A program made the position numbers and the translations under genes. This document shows, piece after piece, positions 12,734-24,954 of a stretch of 64,000 bases of DNA. This DNA comes from Poronia punctata (Eukaryota > Ascomycota > Sordariomycetes > Xylariales > Xylariaceae). Under the pieces are notes generated by a model. That model saw only the letters and a list, made by a program, of their open reading frames with translations, did no database searches and had not been told where the DNA came from. The DNA is taken from the NCBI GenBank assembly GCA_022579005.1, contig MU401505.1:1-64000 (forward strand), given 5' to 3'. Every line of letters begins with the position of its first letter. Position 1 is the first letter of the stretch.

Positions 12734-13338
12734 GAGAATACCTACGAGTAGGTAGGTAGATCAGTACTTGTCTACAAGTACCTGACGACTTGGAGTAGAT
12801 TTACCTGTAGACCGATCTAACCTAACCTATCTACTTGTATTAGCAAAGGTTGAGAAAAAGCTAGCGGTTACCTATTAGATAATCTGGCACCATCGGATAT
12901 ATTGGAGGGGAATCTCTGAGAATGATGCACTCGTAAATGGCCAGTATGTGTTTAATAGAGTGGACGTATTTTGTATACACGAGTAGGTACTGTACGTAGT
13001 ACAAAAAGGTAGTGCCAACCAACCCGCCGCTTGATGCCTAATTTAGTATTATAACGGTCCACTTCTCACGACATTTACAAGCCAATCATCGTGTACTTTG
13101 TTTCTTACTTTACCCCGGTCCCCCGTCCCCCGTCCCCCGTCCCCCGTCCCCCGTCACCCCGTTACAACTTACCACCTCCTCCATAGAGTTCCGTACACGG
13201 ACACACAGAGTGACAGAGTAGGGGGGTAAGTTATATATACCCGATGTTTGCCAATTTCACACACAAAAATAACCTACCTACCTATTGCCTAGATACATGA
13301 GGTAGCAGCAGCAGCAGCAGCATTAAAAGAAAAAAAAC
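12734..13338. other. intergenic region and kinase-like gene leader
   Basis: Contains TAGGTAGG-type strings (about 12736-12760), a CCCCGT minisatellite (about 13112-13155) and an AGC triplet array (about 13304-13320) immediately before the start codon. No other gene is seen. Confidence 0.5.
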
Positions 13339-14745
13339 ATGGCCAACGAACTCCCGCCCACAAATGAAATCATCTACATTTCGAAAAAGCCCGAGTCTGA
13401 ATCTGGATCTGTCTACTACGAGATCATATCACTAAGAGAAAGCGATGAAAAGGAGGGAAAACTCGCCTTTTCCCAATCAAAATCCCAATCCGTGCCACAG
13501 AAACTCCTGCATGAATACCTAATCGACGGCCCTCCTACACATCTACAGACGTCATGCGTACATGTACTCGTCTCCACGCATTCGGGAACGGGACGGGCGA
13601 CGGGGGTCTATGATGATGTTGTGAAACCTTTGTTGGAGGTTCTCATTCCCGGCAAGGGGTATAATCTTGTGGTTACAAAGGATGCGGAAAGTGTCAAGAA
13701 GTTTGCTGAGAAGGAGTTGCGAAAAGACGGTGGCGAACAACAACAACAACAACATACTGTTGTTCTTCTTAGTGGGGATGGAGGCGTTGTGGATTTATTG
13801 AATGGTGTGAAAGACGAGGAGGAGGGGAAAGAAGAAGAAGAAGACGACGAAGAGGATGATGGACTGCCAGTTATTGCGCTTTTACCTCTGGGTACGGGGA
13901 ATGCGCTTTTTAATTCGTTACATATGACGAATAAGAAGAATGAGTCCGAGGACGGTGGTAGTGGTAGTGGTAGTGGTAGTGATTTGGTGAAAGGTCTCAG
14001 GACCTTGGTTCGTGGAAGAGCTGCGAAACTTCCTTCGTTCAAGGTTTTGTTCCCGGATGGATCGAGGACGATAGCGTATTCAAAGGAGGAAGAAAAGGGG
14101 GGAAATAATGATGAGGAGGAGGAGGAGGAGGAGGAGAAAAGGGACGCGGTGACGCATCTTTATGGTGTCGTCGTGGCTAGTTATGGGTTCCATAGCCAGC
14201 TTGTTTGGGAGAGCGATACACCTGCTTATAGGAAACATGGGGCGAAAAGGTTCCAGATGGTTGCGGGGGAGTTGTTGAAAGAGAGTCATGAGTATAGAGC
14301 AAAGGTGGAAATAGTTTCTGCTGCTCGTTCTACTAGTACTGGGGAAATGCAAGTGCGAGTGGTAGGACGGGAAGAGGAAGGACATGCCTATGTCCTTGCG
14401 ACGCTTGTGTCGAATCTGGAAAAGACGTTTTGTATATCGCCGCGTAGCGAGCCGTTGGATGGTCAGTTACGGCTTGTGCATTTTGGCCCGGTGGGGGGTG
14501 AGAAGACGATGGATATCATGATGAAGGCGTATGATGGGGGGAAACATGTCGATGATAAAGATGTTGGGTATGAGGAGGATGTTGAAGAGGTCCGGATCAC
14601 GATTGATGAAGATGATGCGAGGTGGAGGAAGGTTTGTGTTGATGGGACTATTGTTGAGATTCCTTCGGGTGGATGTGTGGTTGTGAGGAAGGAGGAGGGG
14701 GGTCGTTTAAAGGTTTTGGTTGATCGATCTGCAGTTGGCCCTTGA
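13339..14745 (+). CDS. sphingosine/diacylglycerol kinase-like protein
   Basis: A single-exon gene for a 468-residue protein with the diacylglycerol/sphingosine kinase catalytic fold, which phosphorylates lipid substrates with ATP. Three hallmark motifs occur in order: a phosphate-binding loop STHSGTGRA (79-87), the SGDGG nucleotide motif (145-149) and PLGTGNAL (183-190). The SGDG and GTGNAL forms are closer to sphingosine kinases than to diacylglycerol kinases. Glu/Asp-rich low-complexity runs interrupt the domain at about 159-174 and 258-266, and a Gly-Ser run occupies 207-215; these are probably surface loops grown from GAG/GAT triplet repeats. The start is the first ATG after an A-rich leader. 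No signal peptide or membrane segment is seen. The substrate is inferred; an atypical lipid-kinase-fold protein without activity is possible. Confidence 0.8.
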   Translation: MANELPPTNEIIYISKKPESESGSVYYEIISLRESDEKEGKLAFSQSKSQSVPQKLLHEYLIDGPPTHLQTSCVHVLVSTHSGTGRATGVYDDVVKPLLEVLIPGKGYNLVVTKDAESVKKFAEKELRKDGGEQQQQQHTVVLLSGDGGVVDLLNGVKDEEEGKEEEEDDEEDDGLPVIALLPLGTGNALFNSLHMTNKKNESEDGGSGSGSGSDLVKGLRTLVRGRAAKLPSFKVLFPDGSRTIAYSKEEEKGGNNDEEEEEEEEKRDAVTHLYGVVVASYGFHSQLVWESDTPAYRKHGAKRFQMVAGELLKESHEYRAKVEIVSAARSTSTGEMQVRVVGREEEGHAYVLATLVSNLEKTFCISPRSEPLDGQLRLVHFGPVGGEKTMDIMMKAYDGGKHVDDKDVGYEEDVEEVRITIDEDDARWRKVCVDGTIVEIPSGGCVVVRKEEGGRLKVLVDRSAVGP

Positions 14746-15548
14746 TTTTCTTTTATGACGTTGGAGAGAGACTGAGTTCTTAGTAAATAAGCGAGCGCTC
14801 ATATGGTATGATAGATTGTTGATGTCGTTTTCTATCTATTATTATGCTTTTGGTCTTCGTTTTCAAACCATCTGCATATTGTTTGTTTTTTCTCTTTGCT
14901 ATCATGGAATATGCCTTTGCTAAGCACATGCCCAGAATATCTATCTAGACCGCTATACATCCCTACAGGTCATTAACCTACCTAACCTTAGTTCTTCCAT
15001 AAAAGATGTCGGAGAAAGGAAGGTATGATGAACATGAATAGCTTTGAAGAGGTAGTAAGATGCAAGTGATTGCCCCATTTGACACCATCCATAAGGGTGA
15101 GGACCAGGGTGTGCCAGGTTAAAAAAGTTGGAGGTCAAACCAATCAAAAAGTGGCAGAACACAAGCAATCAGAATGATTCATCCACGCTACTGCAAGACA
15201 AGCCATAGAACAGGCACGTCCATGACAAGGTAGCAACGACCAACGTATAGATCGCGTTATGTGTAGAAGAGGATTGTCGACTACTTACCTAACCTATCAC
15301 TTAAGACTTTTGACATCGAGTCATTCGGGGAAGGCACATTGCGCATAGAATCTCAGAACTACATATACCCTACTAGACCATAAGAAGGGAATCAAAGTAA
15401 AAAGGTGTCGTTCCCGACTACATTTTTCTCTTGCTTTATTAACAAACTTCCTCATCATCTACCTTTCTTACTTAGAGGACCATAACTTGATGAAACTACA
15501 GTTACGCGAGATACCTCAATTGCCCCGTATACAACACCCAATCCCAAA
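14746..15548. other. intergenic, no gene seen
   Basis: The 3' flank of the kinase-like gene and the promoter of the ABC-F gene. Pyrimidine-rich stretches occur before 15470. There is no coding or RNA signal. Confidence 0.5.
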
Positions 15549-18529
15549 ATGATGATGACCACACAAACAACAACAGAAAACATGTCAACAATCCAATGTA
15601 CATCGAAACAAACCCGATTCAACATTGGAACTCCCAATTATCGCGAAGTAAGCCATTTCCATTTTTTTAATTTTTGTTTTGCTAATTTAAAATCAGTTGG
15701 ACATTGAAGGTCTAAACATAACAGTAACCTCTGCCTCAACAACAACAACAAAAAAGAAGAAGACGGCAGGTGGGAAAAAAGTCCGAGGAGGTGAAGCCAA
15801 TGTTAATGGTGTCGAGATATTGGATAATGCTACTTTACGATTAAAGGCCGGACAGAGATATGCGCTTGTTGGGAGGAATGGGTCGGGGAAGTCGAGTGAG
15901 TTTTCTTTTTCTCTTTCCTTTTTTTCTTGTCTGGTTATTAGAGAAAAGAGGGGGAAAAGTGAAAAGACTAAAATATAAGGCAGCTCTACTTAAAGCTATT
16001 GCACAAAAGTTGATACCGGGGAGTAAGTGAATTTCCGATATCCCGAAATAAATAAATGTTTCGTTAACTTTTTGATGGTTGAAAAGTCCCTGATCAAACA
16101 CGCATCGTCATATTACAACAGACCACCGCAGAAGATAATGGAGATGAAGAAGGAGATGCAGATGCGGAGAAAAGGTCTATAGAAAAAGACCGTACTGTTC
16201 TTGAAGAGGTTATCGAGCGCGCGACGGCGAGGAATGAAGCGCAGAGGGAGATTGAAGGTACCTACCCCTCTACTCGACTTTTTTTTTCATGTCATGTATG
16301 AAACTTTTAACGCTGCTTGCCGAGTGTAGTATTATCTCGAGGTATCGAGAGTTCAAACCCCTTTGCCGCCATGAGGAGTCTGCGAAGCATCAGACGAGGA
16401 CGTCTTCGGGAGGACCTCTTCCTCAAGGTTAAAGATGCGAAGCTGCGCAGTGGCGCAAGAGGCATGCAAGCTCGGAAGACACTTATAGCGGTCGAAAAGG
16501 CTGTTGCTGAATTTGATAAAATGTAGGTCCCAATGCCTTCTTGCGCCATAAATGGGCACCTAGGTAACCTAGTCAAGTTAACTTGAATTCTCACAGATAC
16601 GAGGAAAAGGACGAGGAAATACCACCCGAGACGCTATCCAAGGAAACGAGCGAGGCGGCAGAGATGCTGGCAGATCTGCAACTCTCGATAGAGCCGTCCA
16701 AGATGGCCCAGGTCGAGTCAGAGGCTAAAAAGTTGCTTAGAGGGTTAGGTTTCTCTGACGAACTCGCCATGCAGAAGCCGGTTTCCAGTCTATCCGGCGG
16801 GTGGAGAATGAGGATGTCGTTGGCGGTGGCGTTGGCGTTGATTCAGGAGACGGATATCTTGATTCTTGACGAACCGACGAATTTCTTGGACTTGTTGGGC
16901 ATCTTGTGGCTGCAACGATATCTCACGTCGTCTCTCGACGACAAGGAAAAGGAAAACCCGCCAACGCTGATCCTTGTCTCGCATGATCGAGACTTTATAT
17001 CCGTCTGTACTGACCTTCTCATTCTCAAAGATAGGGGGATAACGTATTTTCATGGTGATTTGCCAACCTATGAAGAGGCGCGGGCTGAGAAGAAGATTCA
17101 TCTGACCAAGGTGAAAGAGGCCCAGGATAAACAGAAAGATCACATTCAACAGACGTAAGTGGCGAGCGACGATGGAAAATCCTGATGAATGGGTGGAAAA
17201 GTTGATCGAGGACAGACAGACAGAATTGCTAACATCTGAGGGTGTTTAAGCATTCAAAGGAATATGCGAGAGGGCAAAGCCAAAGATGACCAGAACAAAA
17301 TCCGACAAGCCAAGTCCCGCCAAAAGAAGCTCGACGATCGCTGGGGCCTCGAGACAAACGCCCGCGGGGGCCGGTTCAAGCTGAACCGCGACCTAGTCGG
17401 CTACCATTTCACCAGTCGTGCCGAAATCGACATACCGCAGGACGAGCGTCCCGTGACGTTTTCCCTGCCCGAACCGCCCGAGTTACGGTTTCCGGGTGCA
17501 TTAATTGTAAGGACTTCCTTTTTCTCCCCCCTCCCTCGTCCCTTTTCTTGTGCGGCCTTCTGCTGTGAAGATATGCAAAGAAACATTCTGACTTTTTTTT
17601 TTTTTTTTGGGTCAAAGTCCCTGGAAAAAGCATCGTTTCGTTATCCAAAGTATGCAAAGACGAAAACAACCCCACCAACCGTTCTACAAGATATTACTCT
17701 TTCCATCCACATGGGCGACCGGATAGGAGTTCTCGGGCTAAACGGTAGCGGCAAATCTACCCTTATCAAACTACTTGTCGGCGAGACCAAGCCCAGCTCT
17801 GGGACGTTGAGCTCGCATCCGAGGTTGAAACTGGGGTATTATTCCCAGCATGCCGTGGAGCAGCTCCAAGAACTCGGTGCTTCGGACCCGGATTTGACAG
17901 CGCTCGCCTTGCTTATGAAAGATGAGAGGTCGGAAGAGGAGGGTCAAGTCCGTGGTCTTTTGGCTACGCTGGGTTTACCTGGACGGCTGGCTTCTGATGT
18001 TCCGGTTCGTAAGTTATCGGGTGGGCAATTGGTAAGGCTTGAGAGTAAGTAGTTGGTCTTTTCTTTCTTTTTTTTCTCTCTCCATTTCAGGGTTTATCAA
18101 AGACAGACGGTCTATAGAGGCATGAATACTCGCCCCTTTTTCTTTTCTTTTTTCTTGATGCAATGAACCAAACTAGGTAACTAACACGACATCCTCACAG
18201 TGGCACGAATCCTACAAACATATCCCCACTGCCTCATCCTAGACGAAGCAACAACCCACCTCGACTACGAAACCGTGACCGCCCTACGTCAAGCGTTGCA
18301 AGAATGGGAGGGCGCAGTAGTCGTAGTCAGTCACGACAGATGGTTCATGCGTGGCGTAATCGAGGGAGACGGAGACGATGAGGCGGAAGAAGAAGAAGAA
18401 GAGACGAAGGCTCGAAGACAAAGGTTACTCTACCGATTGCGGGATGGCAAAATGACCACTTTGACCGGTGGCGTCCAACAATTCGAAAACGCCCTCGAGA
18501 AGAGAGTTGCAAAGTTGATGGACTCGTGA
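15549..18529 (+). CDS. ABC-F family ATPase (non-membrane, ribosome-associated type)
   Basis: Nine exons encode 756 residues: 15549-15647, 15697-15895, 15984-16022, 16087-16257, 16330-16522, 16597-17154, 17251-17506, 17618-18044 and 18201-18529. Two ABC nucleotide-binding domains are complete. Domain 1 has Walker A GRNGSGKST (92-100), signature LSGGW (299-303) and Walker B ILILDEPTNFLD (321-332). Domain 2 has Walker A GLNGSGKST (545-553), signature LSGGQ (638-642) and LILDEATTHLD (659-669). Both have SHDR switch motifs and there are no membrane segments. This marks the ABC-F class, whose eukaryotic members act on ribosomes or in translation control. Several introns split conserved motifs, for example at GKS|T and just after LSGGQLVRLE. 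The start is uncertain among three tandem ATGs at 15549. An acidic run of Glu lies near the C-terminus. The exact orthologue (ARB1-, GCN20- or ABCF2/3-like) is not resolved. Confidence 0.9.
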
Positions 18530-21500
18530 GTCGGTGACAGCCTACAGGCCCCCTTTCCCTGTCAACCTCAAACCCCCGAAAATTTTTGTTTGTTCTTTTC
18601 GGGGGTTTGTTCTACCAACGGAAATGATACCCGATCCAAACCGAAGCGTAATTAGGTACTCGTACTATGTAGCCACTTTCCCACCTCCATGTCGTGAGAC
18701 AAAAGGGACGACATGTGCACATGGCACGTGCCAGTCCTTTGGCGTCAACTTTTTAGCTTACCCGAGGAGCCCCACAGTCGGTCAAATATCGTCATGCAAC
18801 GGCCGTACCAAGCAGAGCCGCGTCTGGACGGTGGGAAATCTAGTGTTATGTGTAAAATGATTTCGCCAAAGGAGAAATACGTCTACAGTAGGTAAGGTCC
18901 AATTAATCAAGACTTGCGGACTGGACTAGGTAATTAATTACCTACTGAGTAGGTAATTACTAGGTTAGATATTATACGATGCTTTTAGCATGAGTCCAGA
19001 TTTCAAAACTCGTACCTGCACGTCGTAGGGCGACCTGACCTAGACCGTTCTATTGGCGTATAGCTTATGATCCCACGTGGCAAGAAAGACCGAGAGAATG
19101 AGCCTTTCAACGTTACCAAATTTAGACTTTGTTCCTGAAAGTACCTACATATCGATGGAGGAGGAGATCATCATATTGCCATCTTTCTATCTTTCTATCC
19201 ATATGGTCAGGTGGATGCTATTTGCAAGTTTCTTTCTTTTCCTTTAAAACGTGAGGTTTGAGGTATGTATGTCAGGTAGGTACCATGTGGCATATAACCT
19301 ACCTACCCTGTACCCGATTGTATTGACGTACCTAACCTTACCTAGTAAGTGCAACTCGACCCTAGAGAAAAGCAAATACGCGCAAACCGCCAAAGTTCGT
19401 CATGAAGAAACTGTCTTGTCTTTGTTTTGTCTTGTCTTGGACCGATGCCGCATCGAAATAGCTACTACTAGCTAAATCATTTCATCAGTGGAGGTGTGAT
19501 GCCTCGCTTGAAGTTGTACTAACCCAGCGGCGAGGTACAGTACGTGTAGTAGACAAAAGGCGCAGGCGCTACACCAACCTACCCTAGGACAGTTTTGGAA
19601 TTATTGAAGTGCCTCAGGATTCTCTCTCATGTGTGATACTTACACGGCTGTTGTATACCCGACGTGTGGTACTGGCAATAAGCCCTGTCAGACAAAGGCT
19701 GCGCGCGTGCAACACGGCATTGGAAGGAAGAATGAGCTCTGCTTTGCTTTGCCTTGCCGTGCCCCCGGCAGGCATACAGAGCAGGCTCAAGAGATTACCA
19801 GTACTTCAAGAGATTGCAGCTTGTTACAAAGTGGAAGATATCGTGCATGTGCATGTGGACTCGGGCGCTAAAAATATACCGCCTGTACAGAGAGCTTTCC
19901 ATACCTACAGTTAGGTTAGAATCTAGATTACTAACAATCATGTACGTGATGAAGAAAATGTCAATGCTGTAATCACCTGAAGCAATCCATCTCAAGCCAT
20001 CACATGTCTTGGTTGTGACGTCCAGGGCTAGGCTTTGCTCAAAGGAGCCAAGATGGCAATAATCACAATTTAGCTTGCCGAGGCCGGTGATTTGGCGACT
20101 AAGTTAGAATAAGGCGAGTTTCGGCCTGCTAAACTCTTAGTCCAGCTGTCAGAAATAAAATAATGCCGGTGCCAAGGCAATTTACCCATCTGTCTTATGT
20201 TGAATGTCTTGGTTTAAAAAGATGCCGAGGGCAAGCAAGAGCAAAAGAAAGACGTAAACGTGACTACTATCATGCTCTGTATGGTCTATTTGGCAAGCCA
20301 ACGCAGGCGGCTGACTGGTGGTGTTTGATGATAGCTGGAGCTAATATGAAACATTCTCCCTGCTGAGCGGAGTATTTAGTGAGATTGAAGCAAGCATGCC
20401 CGTGTAACTTGTAAGCAGATATGTATGTGTAGGCTGGACACAGGAATTGCAGGGCATATGTTGAAAACAACATGAAGGCATGTGGGGTGCGACAAGCTGA
20501 GCCGGCGGGCCCAGCGGCCCATGAAATTGGTACCTATATGTCGTCTTCAGTAGAACAAAGCTGCTTCCCGACTGTAGGGCGAGACGGGAGGAAGCCGGGT
20601 CTCAAAAGTTGTGGGTAAATTACATAGTTGAACAAGACGGAGTCATACAACCGCCAGGACTAGGCCCTTGACCTGGCATGTGTGGTTGTGAAGATATCCA
20701 GATATTAGCAACCTGGGGGCTGTGATGGTTGTGCAGTTATGTACCAGTACGCATATTTCCCGTCTCGCCTTCGTGCTATTGTATTAGCAAGACATACGCG
20801 GCAAACCGCCTTCACGCTGTATACATGTAGGGTAGCAGTAGCGGCCCTCTGTACCACTCCGTTGGAAGAGTTGACCCAGTCCTTGGTTAAGCTTGGGTCC
20901 GGGGAAAGGACGTTGTCGTAGGAGGTAACGTGGGTGCAAATCCAACATCGTATAGGTTATGTATCCACATACATACCTACTCGTAGATGCGATACTCCAT
21001 CAGGCACTCTGTGGTTCGATAAGCCCTACACACTGAAGGTAGGCATGATACCGTCGCGACAAAGATGTATGTGGTCATAGAGTTTTTTAATAGACAAGCA
21101 TAGTTACCTACACTTACACTAGCTAGAAAAGCCACATTTTTCTTAGCACGCCAGCTAGGCATGAAGTGGCCGAGTGGTAACCGCGTTTGCGCCGAAGCGC
21201 AATACCTATTTCCGAAGCCTCAAGGGATGTGCTACCGAATGTCGGTTGTCTCATGTTCTGACAGTCATACTTCTCACAAGGCCTTGCCGAGGGCAGATTG
21301 TATCATAAGGCAGGACAGAAGCTGTTTTGGTAAAAAGAAGAGCCCGGTAATCAATGGGACCCTTCCCATGCGTCTGAATTAGGATTGGGCAGGTATACCT
21401 GTTTACCTATGTCTTGAGTAGCCAGATCTACCAATCTTAATAGAGGAAAGAAAGAAAACTCGACTAATAAGCAGCAACAGTGTTTGGTGCTATTGAAATG

Positions 21501-24500
21501 TTCTTTCCTCTCAAACAATTAGACTAGCAAATCGAGGAAACCATGGCCATCTAGAGGTACAAGTGGGCAGGTACCTAATGGTCTGGTACTTTTAATCCAG
21601 GCTAGGCTAATTGATCGGAGCGGGAGCCGCCCGGGGAAAGGGTCCAAGCCTATAATTGATAGTGGAAAGGAGTCGGGCCGAAGACTCTAATACTTTAGTT
21701 CACGCTAGAGAACATGACCGTTGTTGGCCAGATACCGGCCAAGTAAGCGCTAAAACTTGAGAGAGAAAGCTTGAAATTTGGAGGACTCTTGTATGTAAGT
21801 AAGTACCTACCTGGGATTTGGGGTTGATATGCGGTGTCCGTAGATGCAGTGGATGCTGCCACAACACCTTGTGCAAGCCTGTACACGTAAATGGGCGTCT
21901 CAAACGACTTACTAACCCTCCCAACTCTAACCTGCTTTATATAATACACGCACTGTAACTCTTATAGAACCGGTCTGTTGCGGGGGAATGTTGTCGGTTG
22001 TAGGATTGCTACCTACTCGTAAGATACACGCACGTCTAAATGGATACCAAATCAAAGTACACATAAATTGACAGAAAAAAAAATAACGTATCTAACTATA
22101 TGTGGTAATAGACCGTTATGGCCCCCTATTAGTAATTACTACCCAAGGAGCCAAGACCTTTTACCGAGAATATGGTTCATACGCACTTTCCCTTTCAAGT
22201 CAGTACACAGATCGTATGACCCTCTCTATAGGGAAGGACTAAAGATGTCTGCGATCTGTATGCCGTTCGGGAAATTAGAGGACAATACCTGAATACCCGT
22301 AAATGAGGATAAGATCAGTTGGACAGGTAGATTGAGTCGAGTCCATGTGTACGAGTAGATACTCGGCTAGGCTTTTGATCGGCGGTATCTAGCCTTCTTT
22401 TTGTCCGGCTCCGGATCGATTTGGAATATCTTCCCAGCCGTGTGCCTTTGTGCTGAGCCTGCGTGCAGCCCGGGGCGCCGGGGTAACAGGTCGCAAGTCA
22501 CAAAAAACCCGTCTATAAAATGACGGATGTGGCAACCAAGAGAGGGTCATGCGTTTGCCTTAACCTGTAATGGCGTGTCTCGAAGCGAACTTGTGGCTGA
22601 TTGTTGGCGCTTTCTGCCGACGCCACGCTAGCCCATAGTCCAATGGGATCTCCAGGAAGGAGTCGAGAAAGTTTCTTATTGTTCTTTCAACCCGCCTACC
22701 GAGTACGTGTACTGCGTTCGACAACCTATCCACCGCTTTATGCGGCATTACTCCGACCGGATGCAGGACTGGCGTTTTGGCAGCTATTGGGAGACCTCAC
22801 CTACAATCACGAGAGAGCAAACCTATTCAAGCCGCACAGCACATATACCACACGTATTTTCGATAGGAGTAATCCTGGCGAGAGATATTGGCGACACTTC
22901 GTGGGTATTGCGGCTGCAAAAAGTCATGTAACGTCGCGTCGTCTTCCTGGAAGTCACAGGTGTGGCATCCTACCAGGCTACCACTATCCTTCAGAGCTGT
23001 ATATATCTCTCCCTATTCGTCAGCGAAGCGCTTGAGCGCCACCCAGGCAGGAATGTCGAGGTACGAGGGTCATTGGTGTTTGCCAGGTCTTACCTCCCTT
23101 GCTCAGATTGGTCATTGGTCACGTTCTTAGATAAAGAACGCATGCATCAATTTCAATTGATGACTTGCATGGATCTGTAGAGAATCTTGGCGCAACAGAT
23201 CTGTTGGTCGGTAAATCCCCGTGTAGTAGGGTACCAAAAACATGCAATAATATGCATACAGCATGAGTACGGGATGTGGGCGTGTACACTTGATGTTGCG
23301 TTTTACTCATCATGACCTGACGATCCATGCCGGATTTCTTCACAGATCTATACCCACAAAATGCATCTCCGAAGATCAGGGTTTATCTAGATACCCTATG
23401 CTTGTAAGCAGATCTCTTCTATATGTCCACACGTGGAGATCTCCTTTGTTTCTGGGGCGCTCTATAAAATCCGTAAAATTACACTACAAAATCTAGATCT
23501 TGGGGCCCCGCGTGATTAAAATTCCCTTTCTCCTAAGGCCCCCTAATTAGCAACAGTGTGTTGGGCTAATTTATTGCCAGTATTGACGCATCTCGAGATA
23601 TTAAGCTTGCACTGATTAGCCTAGAGAACAAGGCAAGAAAGACCGCACCAACTCTATTTGCTTTCATAATTAGCAAAATAAATTAGAAGCCATGTGGATG
23701 TCCTAAGTAACCAAGTCCTATATCAAAACAAACCGCTTACATTTGCATGTGTACCTACATGTATCCAAGCCACCACCAAGGTATGTACTTGTACTAACTG
23801 TAGATAATAAGTACCAAGAACTACTACCCACTAGGTAGGAAGTTTTCACTCAAGCTAGTATTCAGTGCCGTTAGAGTACCAGATATACACCAACATGTAG
23901 CTACATTAGGCACTTGGATAAAATATGTACATACATATAGCTAGAAATTATGGCATATCTTGCTATACTTGAGATACATACCTACTGTACCTATTTCTCT
24001 TTCTCATTAGCACCTGCCCAGGTAACAACACCACATGTAGTCTGCTTAGTATGAGTACATGTATAAGTACGCTGGCTCTAGTCTAGAAATTATCCCTTTG
24101 TATCTGTCCCCAGCTTAACCTATTGTGGGCTCCTCCCCCCCATTTTCTCCAGCCGTTCCCCAACTCTCTCCAGCTTGGGGTCTAGTATTAGCGTTTGGAA
24201 GACTAGACTAGGTTTGTACTGATGAAGACGATATTTTTCACATCTCGGTCAAACCAAGCAGGACCCCCCTCCTCCTCCAAGAAGAAGACGGCCCTTTTCT
24301 GACCCCTGCTTGTAAGTCGGTATCCTAGCCGCAGATTTTTGACCCAACCCAATCATCTCAGAAAGGTTCTTGAACGCCAGGTCCAAACACCTATCCGTTT
24401 TCAGTCTAGGCCTAGTCAGAGTCCGCGTGTCAAATTGTTCTGATTCACTTCTGTCTCCGAAATTGGGAAGCAGCTCCTCCCAGTCCCTTGTACTAGTGTA

Positions 24501-24954
24501 ACCGTCCTCCTCAGTGAGCGCCCACTGTCCCACGCACACACCCCCTTGTAATACTGCACCACGCCTCACGCCTCACGCCTCAACCCCAGAAGCTTTACTG
24601 CAAAGGGCTAGGGTCTCCCGACGTGACCACGCGCAAGTGTTACCCTTTCACATCCTTCTGGGGAATTGGACGGTGAAAGAGGATAGCTCTTTGTTTGACG
24701 GGAAATTTGCCCCGCGGAAGCTGTATATACACTTGCACACTGCACAGGCACATACGTGTATATATATACACCAGACCTTCCCTGTCCTTCCACCCCAGTC
24801 CGTCCTTCTCTTCTCTTTGTTGCCCACACGTCTCACATTCCCCCAAGCCCGTGGTTACAGGGACAGGCAACGACTCATCCGGTCCGCTCTGTAAAAAGAA
24901 AGAGAGGTCGGCTGCCACCAAGTTCGAGAGATAAGAGCAGAAATTCAAATCACA
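18530..24954. other. 6.4-kb gene-poor intergenic region
   Basis: No convincing gene on either strand. Many short frames exist (the longest about 144 codons at 22601-23035), but none has recognisable motifs, paired splice sites or a family-like sequence. It contains a perfect hairpin just after the ABC-F stop, an 18-bp palindrome at 18927-18944, many TAGGTA/TACCTA strings and A/T microsatellites. Base composition is ordinary, unlike the block at 1-8060. The last few hundred bases are the promoter and pyrimidine-rich leader of the hexose transporter, including a TATATATATACA string near 24760. Lineage-specific or non-coding transcripts cannot be excluded. Confidence 0.5.
18569..18609. repeat. 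perfect 14-bp stem hairpin in the ABC-F 3' flank
   Basis: CAAACCCCCGAAAA (18569-18582) pairs exactly with TTTTCGGGGGTTTG (18596-18609) around a 13-nt loop, 40 bases after the stop codon. It would fold in the 3' UTR in either orientation. A shorter hairpin with the same stem core lies at 27333-27361 downstream of the hexose transporter. Confidence 0.6.

Noticed and set aside
21160..21260. tRNA-like A-box TGGCCGAGTGG
   Set aside because: It matches a type II tRNA D-arm/A-box, but no B-box (GGTTCGANNCC) or acceptor-stem partner follows within tRNA distance. At best it is a relic.
22601..23035. 144-codon open frame in the gene desert
   Set aside because: No recognisable motif or splice structure, overlapping frames of similar size on both strands, and biased only by local composition.
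24249..24948. Short frames just before the hexose transporter
   Set aside because: They are mutually overlapping, on both strands, without motifs, and occupy the promoter and pyrimidine-rich leader.
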